A stretch of 64,000 nucleotides of DNA from IMG/VR virus record IMGVR_UViG_3300036770_005816, positions 1 through 64,000 of that record; one strand, given 5' to 3'. A program made the position numbers and the translations under genes. Under the pieces are notes generated by a model. The model made no database searches and was not told where the DNA came from. It saw only the letters and a program-made list of their open reading frames with translations. Positions 35,231 through 44,562 of this stretch are shown piece by piece. Numbering within the stretch: the first letter of the stretch is position 1; every line of letters starts with the position of its first letter. This DNA is from a virus.

Positions 35231-38200
35231 AGAAAGTATTTTTCGTTCGTCGTGACGGCGGAAAGCCGTACATGCTTGTCACCGTTCAACCGGGTGGGAC
35301 GGAATTCCAACCCATTTCCGATGATGCCGACGATGTATCTGATGTTCTTGAAAGTGTGTTCAAAAACAAGCCGATAACCAAACGACAACTCGACGATGCA
35401 CTAGACCAAGATTTCGCCATTGAGGGACCTGTTGCCGTAACTCGTGACACAAACAAAAAAATCAAGGAGTTCGCGAACACCGATGTGCCTTCTTTGAAGA
35501 GCATGGATTTTTCTGCAATCAAAATCAGCGATTTGGGTGTATCGAACACTAAAGATTTGGTGAACTTTAAGGCTCGCTCGTTCTTGTATGACCAAACAAA
35601 AACAACCTTCAATTATGAAGTGAAACGGGTTCGCGCAATCTGGGACCCAAGTTTGTCTATTCCGGGGACGGGTCGCCGTGGCGGTTGGAGATGTCCTGTA
35701 GGCACTAGATATGGTGGACAAATCACCGACAGATTTGGCAGAAATTGTGGTTGGGGTGTCGCGCGAAGAATAGCCAACGCAATCACAAACATCGGTGAAC
35801 GACTAGAAAGTGTTGACGATAGGCGCAGGGGGCGCAGAGCCGAACAAAGAAATCAGCGAGTTATGCGACGCCTCCAAAGAGATGCTCGTGGTGGAGCAGC
35901 CGAGCGAGGTTTGAGGGCTGTTGCGGATGTTCTTGACGGCGAAGATACGGCATCGCCAACGCCAGAAGCACCAGCAGCAAGAACACCGAAAGCGCCTGCG
36001 AAGCCACGCGGTCGGAGAAGAGTGTTCGATAGTGACGTTCGGGATGCGGGTTTACGCGACTCGGAATTGAGAAGAGTGCGTCGGGAAATCGAAGAACCTG
36101 GCGCTCCTCGAACAGGTGTAATCGACTTGGACGACACGATTGAACTTCCCGCTGGAGAGAGTACACCCGACAGCCGTTCTTTCCGTAATGTCAACAATAG
36201 ATTCCCGAAGAATGGTCTGCCCGACGAAGCGTATTGGCGTAGGGACAGTTACACGGGTGACGACAAAGCGGAACTCGAAAGGCGTTTTGGAAGATACTAC
36301 GACGATAAAAACAAGATTAACCAAAGAGGGAAGTTTGTAAATCAGCGTCTAGATGATTTCCGTAAGCGTCAAGCGGCTCCCAAGAAGAAACCAGAACCAC
36401 GAAAACAGCCTCGCGGTAAGCGCAAGCCGAGCCAGCGACCGAAAGGTGTTGTCGAAGGTCCGCTGGACGGTGAATCTTTCAATGACTATGTCGACCGAAA
36501 ATACGATGAGTACAAAAATCGTGTAGAGAAGATACAACGAGATGGTGGTCGTGCTGGTTTGTTGACGAAGAAAGAGTGGTTTGATGTTAACCAAGGGAAT
36601 TTGCGTAGTGCTTGGGATAAGAAAAATCCCGACAAGAAGCGACGCGAACCGCGCAAAAAGCCAGCAGGAAGAGCAAAACCACCTGTAGCAGACAAAGAGC
36701 CGACACCTAAGCGACCCCGAAAAATCAGCAAGAAAGATGTTTTCGATAACAGCATCCAAGCGGTTTCCTATGAGGGCGCCGCAAAGAAAATTGATGACCT
36801 TCCAGATAACTGGCTCGGGGACGGACCGAATCGTTTTGCCAATGCCGAAGGAATGAGGGACAGCCTGCGTAGACTCGCAGCGCGTCTCGCCAAATACGAC
36901 AAAGACGACCGAGTTGAACTTGAAAACGGGGAAGATATTCGTGTAGAGGATTTGGCGAAGAATGTGCTCGATGCTGCTGACGCTTGGGATAGGTTCGCAA
37001 AGCGTGCCGGGAACGATGATGATGAGAGGGCGCGTCGTGCGGAGGTAGCCGACATTTTGGAGAATCAGCGCGCCAACAATAGACCAGCACAACCTGATAC
37101 ACGGGAACGAATTGAACAACTGATTGACGAAGAAGCAGAGATTGAACGACAGTTGGAGCGTAACAATCTCGCGAACTTTGGTGCCGACGCCAAAGATTGG
37201 ACAGAAGCACACGACGGCATGATGAAACAAATCGGTTTGCGCAACGACGAAGTCCGCAACGAAGACGACCAAGCATTTAAAGATAATTGGAATGCAGAAG
37301 ATGCAGAACAAAGAAACCAATTTGAAGAAGAGATGGCGCAGTTGGACATGGGCAACATGGACGCCGCCGAACTAGAAGAGCGAATAAACCTCCGAGATGA
37401 ACAAATTAAACAAGCGCTTGAACAACTAGAAAAAGATTTGAAACTAGTTGAAAAGTTAAGAAAACCCCAAAATCCAGAAGAGTTTGCTGAACGCAAGAGA
37501 GCGTTTGAGCGCATTGCAGCCAACGAACGACGCGTAAACCTGAATAAGCAATTCAACAAAGAAAACAGAGGCATTCTCGAAGGGATGCGTGACAATGGTG
37601 GGACGACTCAGTCTCCACCACGAGGTGCGAAGAAACCCAAGAATTCTGACATTAAACGGGTAGTCAAGTTTGAGGAAATAGACGAAAACGAAGGCATCAG
37701 TGTCGGTGACGCAATAGCCCATATCGGATTTAGAGACGAGGACGACAGAGTTATCGATGCACTTGCAGAGAAGTTCGGAATTCCCACACGAGACACTCAA
37801 CGACAAAGAGAATCTAATGTCGGGCGAGTCAATATGGCTGATGTTGGAGAAGCAATTCGTGAGCGGATTGAGCGAAACAAGAAAGAACGATGGAACCCAA
37901 ACGAGAAAAAAGAATTTGCAGAAAAACTAGCCGACCAAGATGATGATGTTTTGGACAGAACCGAAGAGGACGCTGACCGCGCCGTGGACCAGGCTGCAGA
38001 CAAAGTTCGTACAGCGTTGGAAGATTTGGCACGAATCAGAAGAAAAATCAAAGAACGTAAAGGCTCACTCAAGAGACTAAAGAAAGAAGATAAACAAGAC
38101 TTGCAGAGAGAGGCTGACCGTCTCATAGTGTGGAACGCAATTCTTCTCGAAAAGCGCGCCCGTTTGAAGATGGTGCAAGACGAACTTCAAAAGCGACAGG

Positions 38201-40086
38201 GTCGTGGAGGTGTGGCAGAAAACGACGCTAAAGCATTTGACGATGTTGTCAAAGAAGTTAACGGGATGGTGAGTCGAACCGATGACAAACTTAGTGATTC
38301 GCAAGTTGCGGAACTGAAAAACATTTTCGAAGAATATCGAAATCAAGCAGGACCGATTAAAAGAAATGTCGATGCTCGCATAGAGTTCGACAGACTAGTT
38401 AATGAAGGTCAAATAGACCCACAAATCGACGAGTTGATTCAAGGTAGGCGCGACAAATTGGATGAAGCGCAAAGAAAGCGTAACGTCGCTAGACAAAACA
38501 TGGATAGGGGTCTTGGCAACGGAAAAGTTTCAGAGAAGATGGATGAAATCCGCGAATATGTTAAGGCGCAAAGAAATGTCCGTCAGATTGAAGAAGAATT
38601 AGACAGGTTCGAGAAGCGCAAAAATGTCATAAAACAGCAGAAGAAGCGAATTCCGTCGGATTACAAACTGTTTGTTGATGAAGGTGGAATGGAACTGAAT
38701 GATGTTACAAGCGAAATGTTGCGCGGTGGCGCGGACAGGGGAGCGGTCGAGCAGGATTGGTTTAGGAAACAAGTCGAAGACGGCATCGCCAAACAAGTCC
38801 TAGATGAAGGAAACGATTTCGAAGGAGGCGCCGTTTATCGACTCCCGAACGGTTCGTATGTTTTCATTTCCGATAAGCAGCGAACACGAATGCGACAGAT
38901 GGAGGAGAGAGAACGACTTCCCAAAAATCAAAGAGCAGAGCGAATAATCATAATCGACAAAAAATATGCCCCCGACAGACCAGCGAACGCACGACCACAA
39001 ATGCAGAAAGCGTTGGGGACAGAAGACCGAGGTCCTGTCGGCAACGCATTCCCACGACGCAGAAATGAAATGGGCGAATTCGGCATCAAATTCTCCGAAA
39101 AAGGAATCGGAGAGTATGTTCCCGTCAACAACCCTGAGATACGCACAAAAGAAGATGCAATCAAATGGGTCGCGAATGGGGAATCACTCGATGAAGTTCC
39201 GCACGAGTTTTGGCACGACGCAATTGAAGCGAACTCAAGCACAGCGAAACGCGATAAATCTAAGCGATTTAGGCAACTTGCTAGAAACGGTGGAGCAGTT
39301 GGGGATACGCGAATATACGTCCTCCGCGATAAAAGCGGTTATGGAACGAATCATGGCATCGTTCTCAAAGCGGCACAACCCGGAGACAATATTGGCGAGG
39401 TGGTTGGGTGGAATTATCTAGACCGCCTGGGCATCATTGATGGCGGCGCCGTATATGACGGCGAATCAGAAGGAGGTCAGCGGTATGTCATGTTTAACTT
39501 CGCGTTCAAAGACATTCCAGAAGGAAATGAAATTGACATGAGAGAAGGCGTCGAAAACTTCGCTGTTGGCGATGCAGAAGCAGACCCGTACCAGGCTCTT
39601 CCGGGACGTGTCACCCATTGGCTTGCAAACTATATGCTTGGCGTTTCGGATAGACATCCATGGAACGGATTCCTCAAAAGGGTTAAAAATGATGGACAAG
39701 ACAAGGTTCATATAGTCCCAATTGATTTGGGCTGGGCGGGTCGCGCTGTTCTCGACGACCCAATCCAATTTGTCGAATTTGGGTATCTTGGACTCGACAG
39801 CGGAATTCTTGACGACATGCAACGTCTATATGCTTCCGCTACGCCAGAAAATAAACAACGAATACTTCGCGACCTGACAAGAGCCGTGGACAATGTGATT
39901 GAAAAAACTGAAAACATGCTCGATGTCGATTTGGATGTCTTTGTTGCTCAGGCTATAAAAAACGTGCCCGAGAAAGAACGAAGAAGCGCGCAAAATAAGT
40001 CTGAGAGACTATACAACCAGATGAAAGGTCTCTTGGATACCCTAAAGCGTAGACGTCAAGCAATTATCGACAAGGTGACAAGGTAG
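35227..40086 (+). CDS. Giant tagged protein with PI3/PI4-kinase-like C-terminus
   Basis: 1619 residues, the largest in the window. An N-terminal module (about 1-75) is shared with the protein from 44559. The cysteine tag lies at 155-174. A conserved block follows near 315-380 (S-R-S-F-R-N-V-N-N-R-F-P-K-N-G-L), then a charged, coiled-coil body to about 1200. The C-terminal domain has a candidate ATP lysine (V-L-K, Lys1381), a catalytic loop S-D-R-H-P-W-N at 1474-1480, and a metal-binding I-D-L-G with Asp1500. The loop and the residues before it fit the PI3/PI4-kinase signature in full. Lipid or protein kinase activity is inferred. It is paralogous to the 40435 protein. Confidence 0.7.
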   Translation: MKKVFFVRRDGGKPYMLVTVQPGGTEFQPISDDADDVSDVLESVFKNKPITKRQLDDALDQDFAIEGPVAVTRDTNKKIKEFANTDVPSLKSMDFSAIKISDLGVSNTKDLVNFKARSFLYDQTKTTFNYEVKRVRAIWDPSLSIPGTGRRGGWRCPVGTRYGGQITDRFGRNCGWGVARRIANAITNIGERLESVDDRRRGRRAEQRNQRVMRRLQRDARGGAAERGLRAVADVLDGEDTASPTPEAPAARTPKAPAKPRGRRRVFDSDVRDAGLRDSELRRVRREIEEPGAPRTGVIDLDDTIELPAGESTPDSRSFRNVNNRFPKNGLPDEAYWRRDSYTGDDKAELERRFGRYYDDKNKINQRGKFVNQRLDDFRKRQAAPKKKPEPRKQPRGKRKPSQRPKGVVEGPLDGESFNDYVDRKYDEYKNRVEKIQRDGGRAGLLTKKEWFDVNQGNLRSAWDKKNPDKKRREPRKKPAGRAKPPVADKEPTPKRPRKISKKDVFDNSIQAVSYEGAAKKIDDLPDNWLGDGPNRFANAEGMRDSLRRLAARLAKYDKDDRVELENGEDIRVEDLAKNVLDAADAWDRFAKRAGNDDDERARRAEVADILENQRANNRPAQPDTRERIEQLIDEEAEIERQLERNNLANFGADAKDWTEAHDGMMKQIGLRNDEVRNEDDQAFKDNWNAEDAEQRNQFEEEMAQLDMGNMDAAELEERINLRDEQIKQALEQLEKDLKLVEKLRKPQNPEEFAERKRAFERIAANERRVNLNKQFNKENRGILEGMRDNGGTTQSPPRGAKKPKNSDIKRVVKFEEIDENEGISVGDAIAHIGFRDEDDRVIDALAEKFGIPTRDTQRQRESNVGRVNMADVGEAIRERIERNKKERWNPNEKKEFAEKLADQDDDVLDRTEEDADRAVDQAADKVRTALEDLARIRRKIKERKGSLKRLKKEDKQDLQREADRLIVWNAILLEKRARLKMVQDELQKRQGRGGVAENDAKAFDDVVKEVNGMVSRTDDKLSDSQVAELKNIFEEYRNQAGPIKRNVDARIEFDRLVNEGQIDPQIDELIQGRRDKLDEAQRKRNVARQNMDRGLGNGKVSEKMDEIREYVKAQRNVRQIEEELDRFEKRKNVIKQQKKRIPSDYKLFVDEGGMELNDVTSEMLRGGADRGAVEQDWFRKQVEDGIAKQVLDEGNDFEGGAVYRLPNGSYVFISDKQRTRMRQMEERERLPKNQRAERIIIIDKKYAPDRPANARPQMQKALGTEDRGPVGNAFPRRRNEMGEFGIKFSEKGIGEYVPVNNPEIRTKEDAIKWVANGESLDEVPHEFWHDAIEANSSTAKRDKSKRFRQLARNGGAVGDTRIYVLRDKSGYGTNHGIVLKAAQPGDNIGEVVGWNYLDRLGIIDGGAVYDGESEGGQRYVMFNFAFKDIPEGNEIDMREGVENFAVGDAEADPYQALPGRVTHWLANYMLGVSDRHPWNGFLKRVKNDGQDKVHIVPIDLGWAGRAVLDDPIQFVEFGYLGLDSGILDDMQRLYASATPENKQRILRDLTRAVDNVIEKTENMLDVDLDVFVAQAIKNVPEKERRSAQNKSERLYNQMKGLLDTLKRRRQAIIDKVTR

Positions 40087-40091
40087 CGGTT

Positions 40092-40445
40092 ATGGCTGAT
40101 TTTGCAAAAATAGTTTTAGACAATGATTACTTCTATTCATTCAAAGATGAACCAGATACATGCATCGCCAAAAATGATAACGGGAACATAGAGTTGCGGG
40201 GCAATAACAAAAAAATTGTGGACTTTGTTTATGATGTTTTGTCTGAGTCTGCAGGCAAATCGACATATTCAAACTCGAAATATGGTTTAGAATATGTGTT
40301 GTCAAAATTGGTCGGTCCGTCAATTGACTACAGTTCCGATTTCTCATTTATTGAAGAGGATTATGAGGAACTTGCCGAAAAACTCAAAGTGACCAAATCT
40401 TTCAAAGTTATATCTACAAAGAAACAAATGAGCGATGACGAATAA
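40092..40445 (+). CDS. Small hypothetical protein between the kinase-like giants
   Basis: 117 residues, acidic, with an I-E-L-R-G-N-N-K-K-I-V-D-F-V-Y strand-helix and no recognised motif. It begins 5 bases after the first giant and its last 11 bases overlap the start of the second. Conserved spacing between paralogous giants suggests a dedicated partner, for example a chaperone, but nothing in the sequence proves it. Confidence 0.5.
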   Translation: MADFAKIVLDNDYFYSFKDEPDTCIAKNDNGNIELRGNNKKIVDFVYDVLSESAGKSTYSNSKYGLEYVLSKLVGPSIDYSSDFSFIEEDYEELAEKLKVTKSFKVISTKKQMSDDE

Positions 40446-43400
40446 GAATCTCATCAACTATAAAGCGCAACGCTTCCAAAGTGAACTGAATAAAACCACG
40501 TTCGCTTATGAAGTGAAGCGTGTTCGCGCGTTGTGGGACCCGACACTTTCAATACCTGGGACGGGTAGACGTGGCGGTTGGAGATGTCCTGTTGGTACGC
40601 GGTACGGAGGTCAGATAACCGACCGTTTTGGAAGAAACTGTGGGTGGGGCGTTGCTCGCCGTATTGCAAACTCCATCACGAACATTGGTGAAAGATTGGA
40701 AAGCCTCGACGACAGGCGTAGGGGCAGACGAGTAGATAGACGAAACAGGCGTATGGCTGGACGGCTTCAGCGGAACGCGGAAGCAGGTCGGGCAGAGCGC
40801 CGTTTGCGCGGTGTCGCCGATGTCCTGGATGGCGGAGAAGGAACCGACCGAGTAGCACGACCGCCACGAGGGAGAGAAGTTGTCCTTGATGATGTGGACG
40901 CTCCAGAGACTTCCCCTGTTGTCTTAGATGATGGTGGGAGACCGCTAGACGGAAGAGCCGAAAGACGAGAGGCGCGTAAGCGCAGAAGGCAAGAACGACG
41001 CGAGCGACGACTCCGTGAAGCGCAGGAAAGAGAAGAGAGAGGTGACCCACCTGCAGGTCAACTTGGTCGCGGCTGGCGAGGCGTTCTTTCGGAAGGCAAT
41101 CGAAGATACAACGAACAAGGAAATCGTCCTTGGTGGGGTGAGGGTCAACCTGCACCGCGCCCTGATGCTGATTCGGTTGATGTTCCGAGCAGACCAGACA
41201 GAGGTGACGCAGATGCGGAAACACCGCGTCCTCGTCGCCCGCGACCAGAAGGAGAACGCGGACGACGCAGACCGCGAGCAGAGCGAGACGAAGCAGACAT
41301 AGTTGAACCGACTCCAGAAACACCTGATGCATCAGAACCGACACCAGAGGCTCCGAGACCGCCACGGAGACCACGAGCACCGCGAGATGGGGAGGAAAGA
41401 CGACCACGCCCAGGCGAGCGGAGACCTCCACGCGTACCGGCTGCCGACGAAGAAGACGAAGGACTGTTTGACGATTTCCTTAGACCCGGCGCACCGAAGC
41501 GTGACGGCAGAGAACCTGGGGAGATTGTTATCGGTAGCGACGGAGAACCCTATAAATGGGTACCGAACCCCGATGCGAACGTTATTGGTGCAGGAAAACA
41601 AGAAAAGGGTTTTTGGGTTCCCGCATCTGAAGTCGATTTAGAAAATGACCGCCTGAGAAAGAAAGAGCGAAGAGTAAAAGGCGACGATTTACGCAACCCG
41701 AAATCACCAAAAGGTGCACCAGACCCAGAAGGCAAGAACCGTATTTGGACGGACGATGAGGGCGACCAATGGGAGTACGACCCGAACAGCAGACAGTGGA
41801 ACATCAGAGGCAATCCGAGTAAGCGCCGTGAGGCTGAAGAAAACGACAGAGCAAGGCGAGACAATAGGAATGAGCGGTTGCGTGAAAGAAACGAGCGTGG
41901 GAGACGCAGGGCGCCACGCGATGAAGATGAGCGAGACAGAGATTTGCGTTTTTCTGAACGCCGACGTGTACGAAGAGAAATAGAAGAACCCGGCGCACCA
42001 CGAACAGCGCCCGGGGAAACACCAGAAGCGGAAGCACCAAAGCCCAAGAGACCTGCTCGCAAGAGGAACCGTAGACGTGCCGCTTCTGATGAAATCGCAA
42101 CTGAGTCAGCGACTCGACGACCACCAACTCCGAAAGACAAGCCACAAGGCGGACAACCTAAGCCGTCAGAGCGAATCAACCTTGATGAGGAAATGATTGA
42201 ACTTGCGGAAGGCGAGAGTATGCCCGATTCGCGTTCATTCCGAAATGTGAATAACCGTTTCCCGAAGAACGGTCTCCCGAAGAGCGCATATTGGCGTAAA
42301 CCAGATTACGACGGTAATGACAAACCAGAACTTGAACGACGTTTTGGCAGATACTACGATGCGGACGGGAATATCAATAACCGTGGTCGTTTGGTTAATC
42401 AAGAAATTGAAAAACGTAAACGTGGGGGTGGTCTCACACCGAAAGGTCGCAAGCCTCGCCAACGCAAAAAGCCGGCTGATGCACCGAAGCAACCCGTGGA
42501 GAACACTCCACCGAATCAGGCTGATATCCCATCGCCACCGTCATTGGCGGTCACCGAGGAAGCATCAACTGCATTCAGAGAACTTCCGGACGACGCCAAG
42601 ACAAAAGCGCGACAACTTTTCCGTGTGCTTATGCGAGGCAGAGACAGGGAAAATGAAGTTCAAGATGATGTCGTCGATAATGCGATTCGTCGTCCACCTG
42701 GCGATGTAAACAATCAGAATCTTAGAGCACTGCTTGCCGCTCAGCAACAAAATATACAAAGAATAACAAAAGACAAATCTGACGCAACAGCAAACATTGA
42801 GCGGTTGAAACAGGATTACGGGTTGGATAGTCCAACGGGTTTGCGATACGACATTCTTCCTGATGATGTCAAAGACCGCTATGTAGACAATGTTGCCGTC
42901 GTCATGCGCGCAGATAAAGAACTGGCGAGCAATCAAAGACGAATCGCAAGATTGCAAGAAGAAATTATCAGGCGAGATATCGCGAACCCTCCAGTAAACC
43001 AGCCGCAGACTCCGCAGGCTGGACAGACCCCTTCGCCAACGCCGCAATCTCCGCAGCCTCAAGGTCGAAGAAAACTCGCTGACAGATTCATGTTTGTAAA
43101 GCGACGCAAGAATCGTGACAATGTGGTTGCCCCACTCGGTGACGTCGACAAAAATGGAGTCGTTGTTGGCAAGACGGTGAAAGTTGGCGAAAACGGCATG
43201 AACACCAAAGATGAAGCCGTTAAATATTTGCAAGATGGTGGTGAAATAGGAAACGTTCCAGACGAATTCCTGTTTGATGCACTTGAGGGAGTGTCGCATG
43301 ACGGTTCACAGGATTGGGGAGATTTCGTAACCGAAGATGTGTTCAACGACTTGGTTACTAGGGGTGTGATTAACGCGGATGGAATCGACTACGACGCATT

Positions 43401-44238
43401 CCGCCGAAAGAAGTATCATCACTTCTTGTTTGCGCAGGCTCTCTCTGCTTCCGACATGGAAATACCCGAGGAACTCAGAGACAAACTTAAAGGGAAAAAG
43501 TTCGTTCGACTAAGGAGCGGAAGTGCGGCAGCACCTTGGTTGCATTTCCGTGTTTCGGATGACGGGAAACGCCTCACCGGTGAGGGTTTCGTTATCAAGC
43601 CACCAGATGGCTATAACGGCGACGAATCCAACATGTTTGAACTTATGGGCGCCGAATTGTCCGCAATGCTAGGAGCACCAGGCGAAGGTGGTCGTGTTGA
43701 CGGACTCAAAAACGGAAGTAGAACCATTGTTATTCCTTTCGGTGGAAACATGATTGAAGGGAAAATGGTTGTCGGCGTCTATAATCACAAAGGCAATAAA
43801 AAAGACAGACTATTGAATGTCTTGTCGAATTTTGTTCTCAATGTTGGCGACAGACATGGGTTTAATGGAATGGTGTTTAAAGATGAAAACGGGAACGATG
43901 TCGCATATCCGATTGATTTTGGTCGAGCAAGCCCTGGGCGAACTGTGACCGAGGACGGGTTGCGCAATTATTGGGAGACTTTCGATATGGATAGAAAAGC
44001 GGGAATGGGCGCGCGCGATATTGGAGCAGCGAACGAGTTGGGAAGAGAACTTCTTCCCAGACTTAAGGCTATTGATTTTGAAGAAATGGCACGACGATTT
44101 GGCGCAATGTATGGTGACAAACAGGCTCTAAGCGCTGCACAGGTTGCGGAGAGAATTGACCAAATCAGGAAACGGGTCAACGCCATTATTCGCATCCTTG
44201 AGACACGAGGGCTTGGCGATGTTCTGTTTCAGCGTTAA
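40435..44238 (+). CDS. Second tagged giant with PI3/PI4-kinase-like C-terminus
   Basis: 1267 residues. The cysteine tag is at 50-69 and is identical in its 20 residues to that of the 1619-residue protein. An Arg-rich, Pro-rich disordered region (about 90-560) follows, then the shared S-R-S-F-R-N-V-N-N-R-F block (about 600-650). The C-terminal domain has V-I-K (Lys1055), the catalytic loop G-D-R-H-G-F-N at 1138-1144 and I-D-F-G with Asp1161, which is the active-site layout of PI3/PI4-type kinases. It lacks the N-terminal module of its paralogue. Third positions have diverged while the tag protein sequence has not, implying selection. Confidence 0.7.
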   Translation: MTNKNLINYKAQRFQSELNKTTFAYEVKRVRALWDPTLSIPGTGRRGGWRCPVGTRYGGQITDRFGRNCGWGVARRIANSITNIGERLESLDDRRRGRRVDRRNRRMAGRLQRNAEAGRAERRLRGVADVLDGGEGTDRVARPPRGREVVLDDVDAPETSPVVLDDGGRPLDGRAERREARKRRRQERRERRLREAQEREERGDPPAGQLGRGWRGVLSEGNRRYNEQGNRPWWGEGQPAPRPDADSVDVPSRPDRGDADAETPRPRRPRPEGERGRRRPRAERDEADIVEPTPETPDASEPTPEAPRPPRRPRAPRDGEERRPRPGERRPPRVPAADEEDEGLFDDFLRPGAPKRDGREPGEIVIGSDGEPYKWVPNPDANVIGAGKQEKGFWVPASEVDLENDRLRKKERRVKGDDLRNPKSPKGAPDPEGKNRIWTDDEGDQWEYDPNSRQWNIRGNPSKRREAEENDRARRDNRNERLRERNERGRRRAPRDEDERDRDLRFSERRRVRREIEEPGAPRTAPGETPEAEAPKPKRPARKRNRRRAASDEIATESATRRPPTPKDKPQGGQPKPSERINLDEEMIELAEGESMPDSRSFRNVNNRFPKNGLPKSAYWRKPDYDGNDKPELERRFGRYYDADGNINNRGRLVNQEIEKRKRGGGLTPKGRKPRQRKKPADAPKQPVENTPPNQADIPSPPSLAVTEEASTAFRELPDDAKTKARQLFRVLMRGRDRENEVQDDVVDNAIRRPPGDVNNQNLRALLAAQQQNIQRITKDKSDATANIERLKQDYGLDSPTGLRYDILPDDVKDRYVDNVAVVMRADKELASNQRRIARLQEEIIRRDIANPPVNQPQTPQAGQTPSPTPQSPQPQGRRKLADRFMFVKRRKNRDNVVAPLGDVDKNGVVVGKTVKVGENGMNTKDEAVKYLQDGGEIGNVPDEFLFDALEGVSHDGSQDWGDFVTEDVFNDLVTRGVINADGIDYDAFRRKKYHHFLFAQALSASDMEIPEELRDKLKGKKFVRLRSGSAAAPWLHFRVSDDGKRLTGEGFVIKPPDGYNGDESNMFELMGAELSAMLGAPGEGGRVDGLKNGSRTIVIPFGGNMIEGKMVVGVYNHKGNKKDRLLNVLSNFVLNVGDRHGFNGMVFKDENGNDVAYPIDFGRASPGRTVTEDGLRNYWETFDMDRKAGMGARDIGAANELGRELLPRLKAIDFEEMARRFGAMYGDKQALSAAQVAERIDQIRKRVNAIIRILETRGLGDVLFQR

Positions 44239-44265
44239 ATTTATGCAGATTGGTAGAGTGCAATC

Positions 44266-44562
44266 ATGAAAAAAACCATGTGGGTCGGTATGGTCGGGAT
44301 GGGGAACTCTGTTGTTGTGGGTTTCGACGGAGAAAAGGTGAGGTGCGCATCAACCTCGCCAGAGTTCGAAGAGTATGTTTTGAACAATGTCAATTCTGAA
44401 CGAGTTTCGGAATTGGCGCAAAAAGATAAAGATTTCAATTATCCGCTTTATGTTGGGACATCAACCATGATGTCCTTCGGGGAGGAAGTTCCTTGGGATG
44501 AAGAGGGTTTCAAAATGTTGTCAGAAATCGCTCGCGCCTTAAGGGAAAAACAGCAAAAGTGA
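44266..44562 (+). CDS. Small hypothetical protein
   Basis: 98 residues with a G-M-V-G-M-G-N-S-V-V-V-G-F-D-G strand pair, then acidic helices. No family recognised. A TAGAGT hexamer ends six bases before its ATG, which would permit leaderless initiation, but no -35 is evident. Its stop overlaps the GTG of the next gene. It may partner the large protein it precedes or follows. Confidence 0.45.
   Translation: MKKTMWVGMVGMGNSVVVGFDGEKVRCASTSPEFEEYVLNNVNSERVSELAQKDKDFNYPLYVGTSTMMSFGEEVPWDEEGFKMLSEIARALREKQQK

Noticed and set aside
36349-37320. 323-codon minus-strand frame inside the 1619-residue gene
   Set aside because: Sequence is hydrophobic and Phe/Ile/Val-rich in a way that mirrors the Lys/Glu-rich codons on the sense strand; not a real membrane protein.
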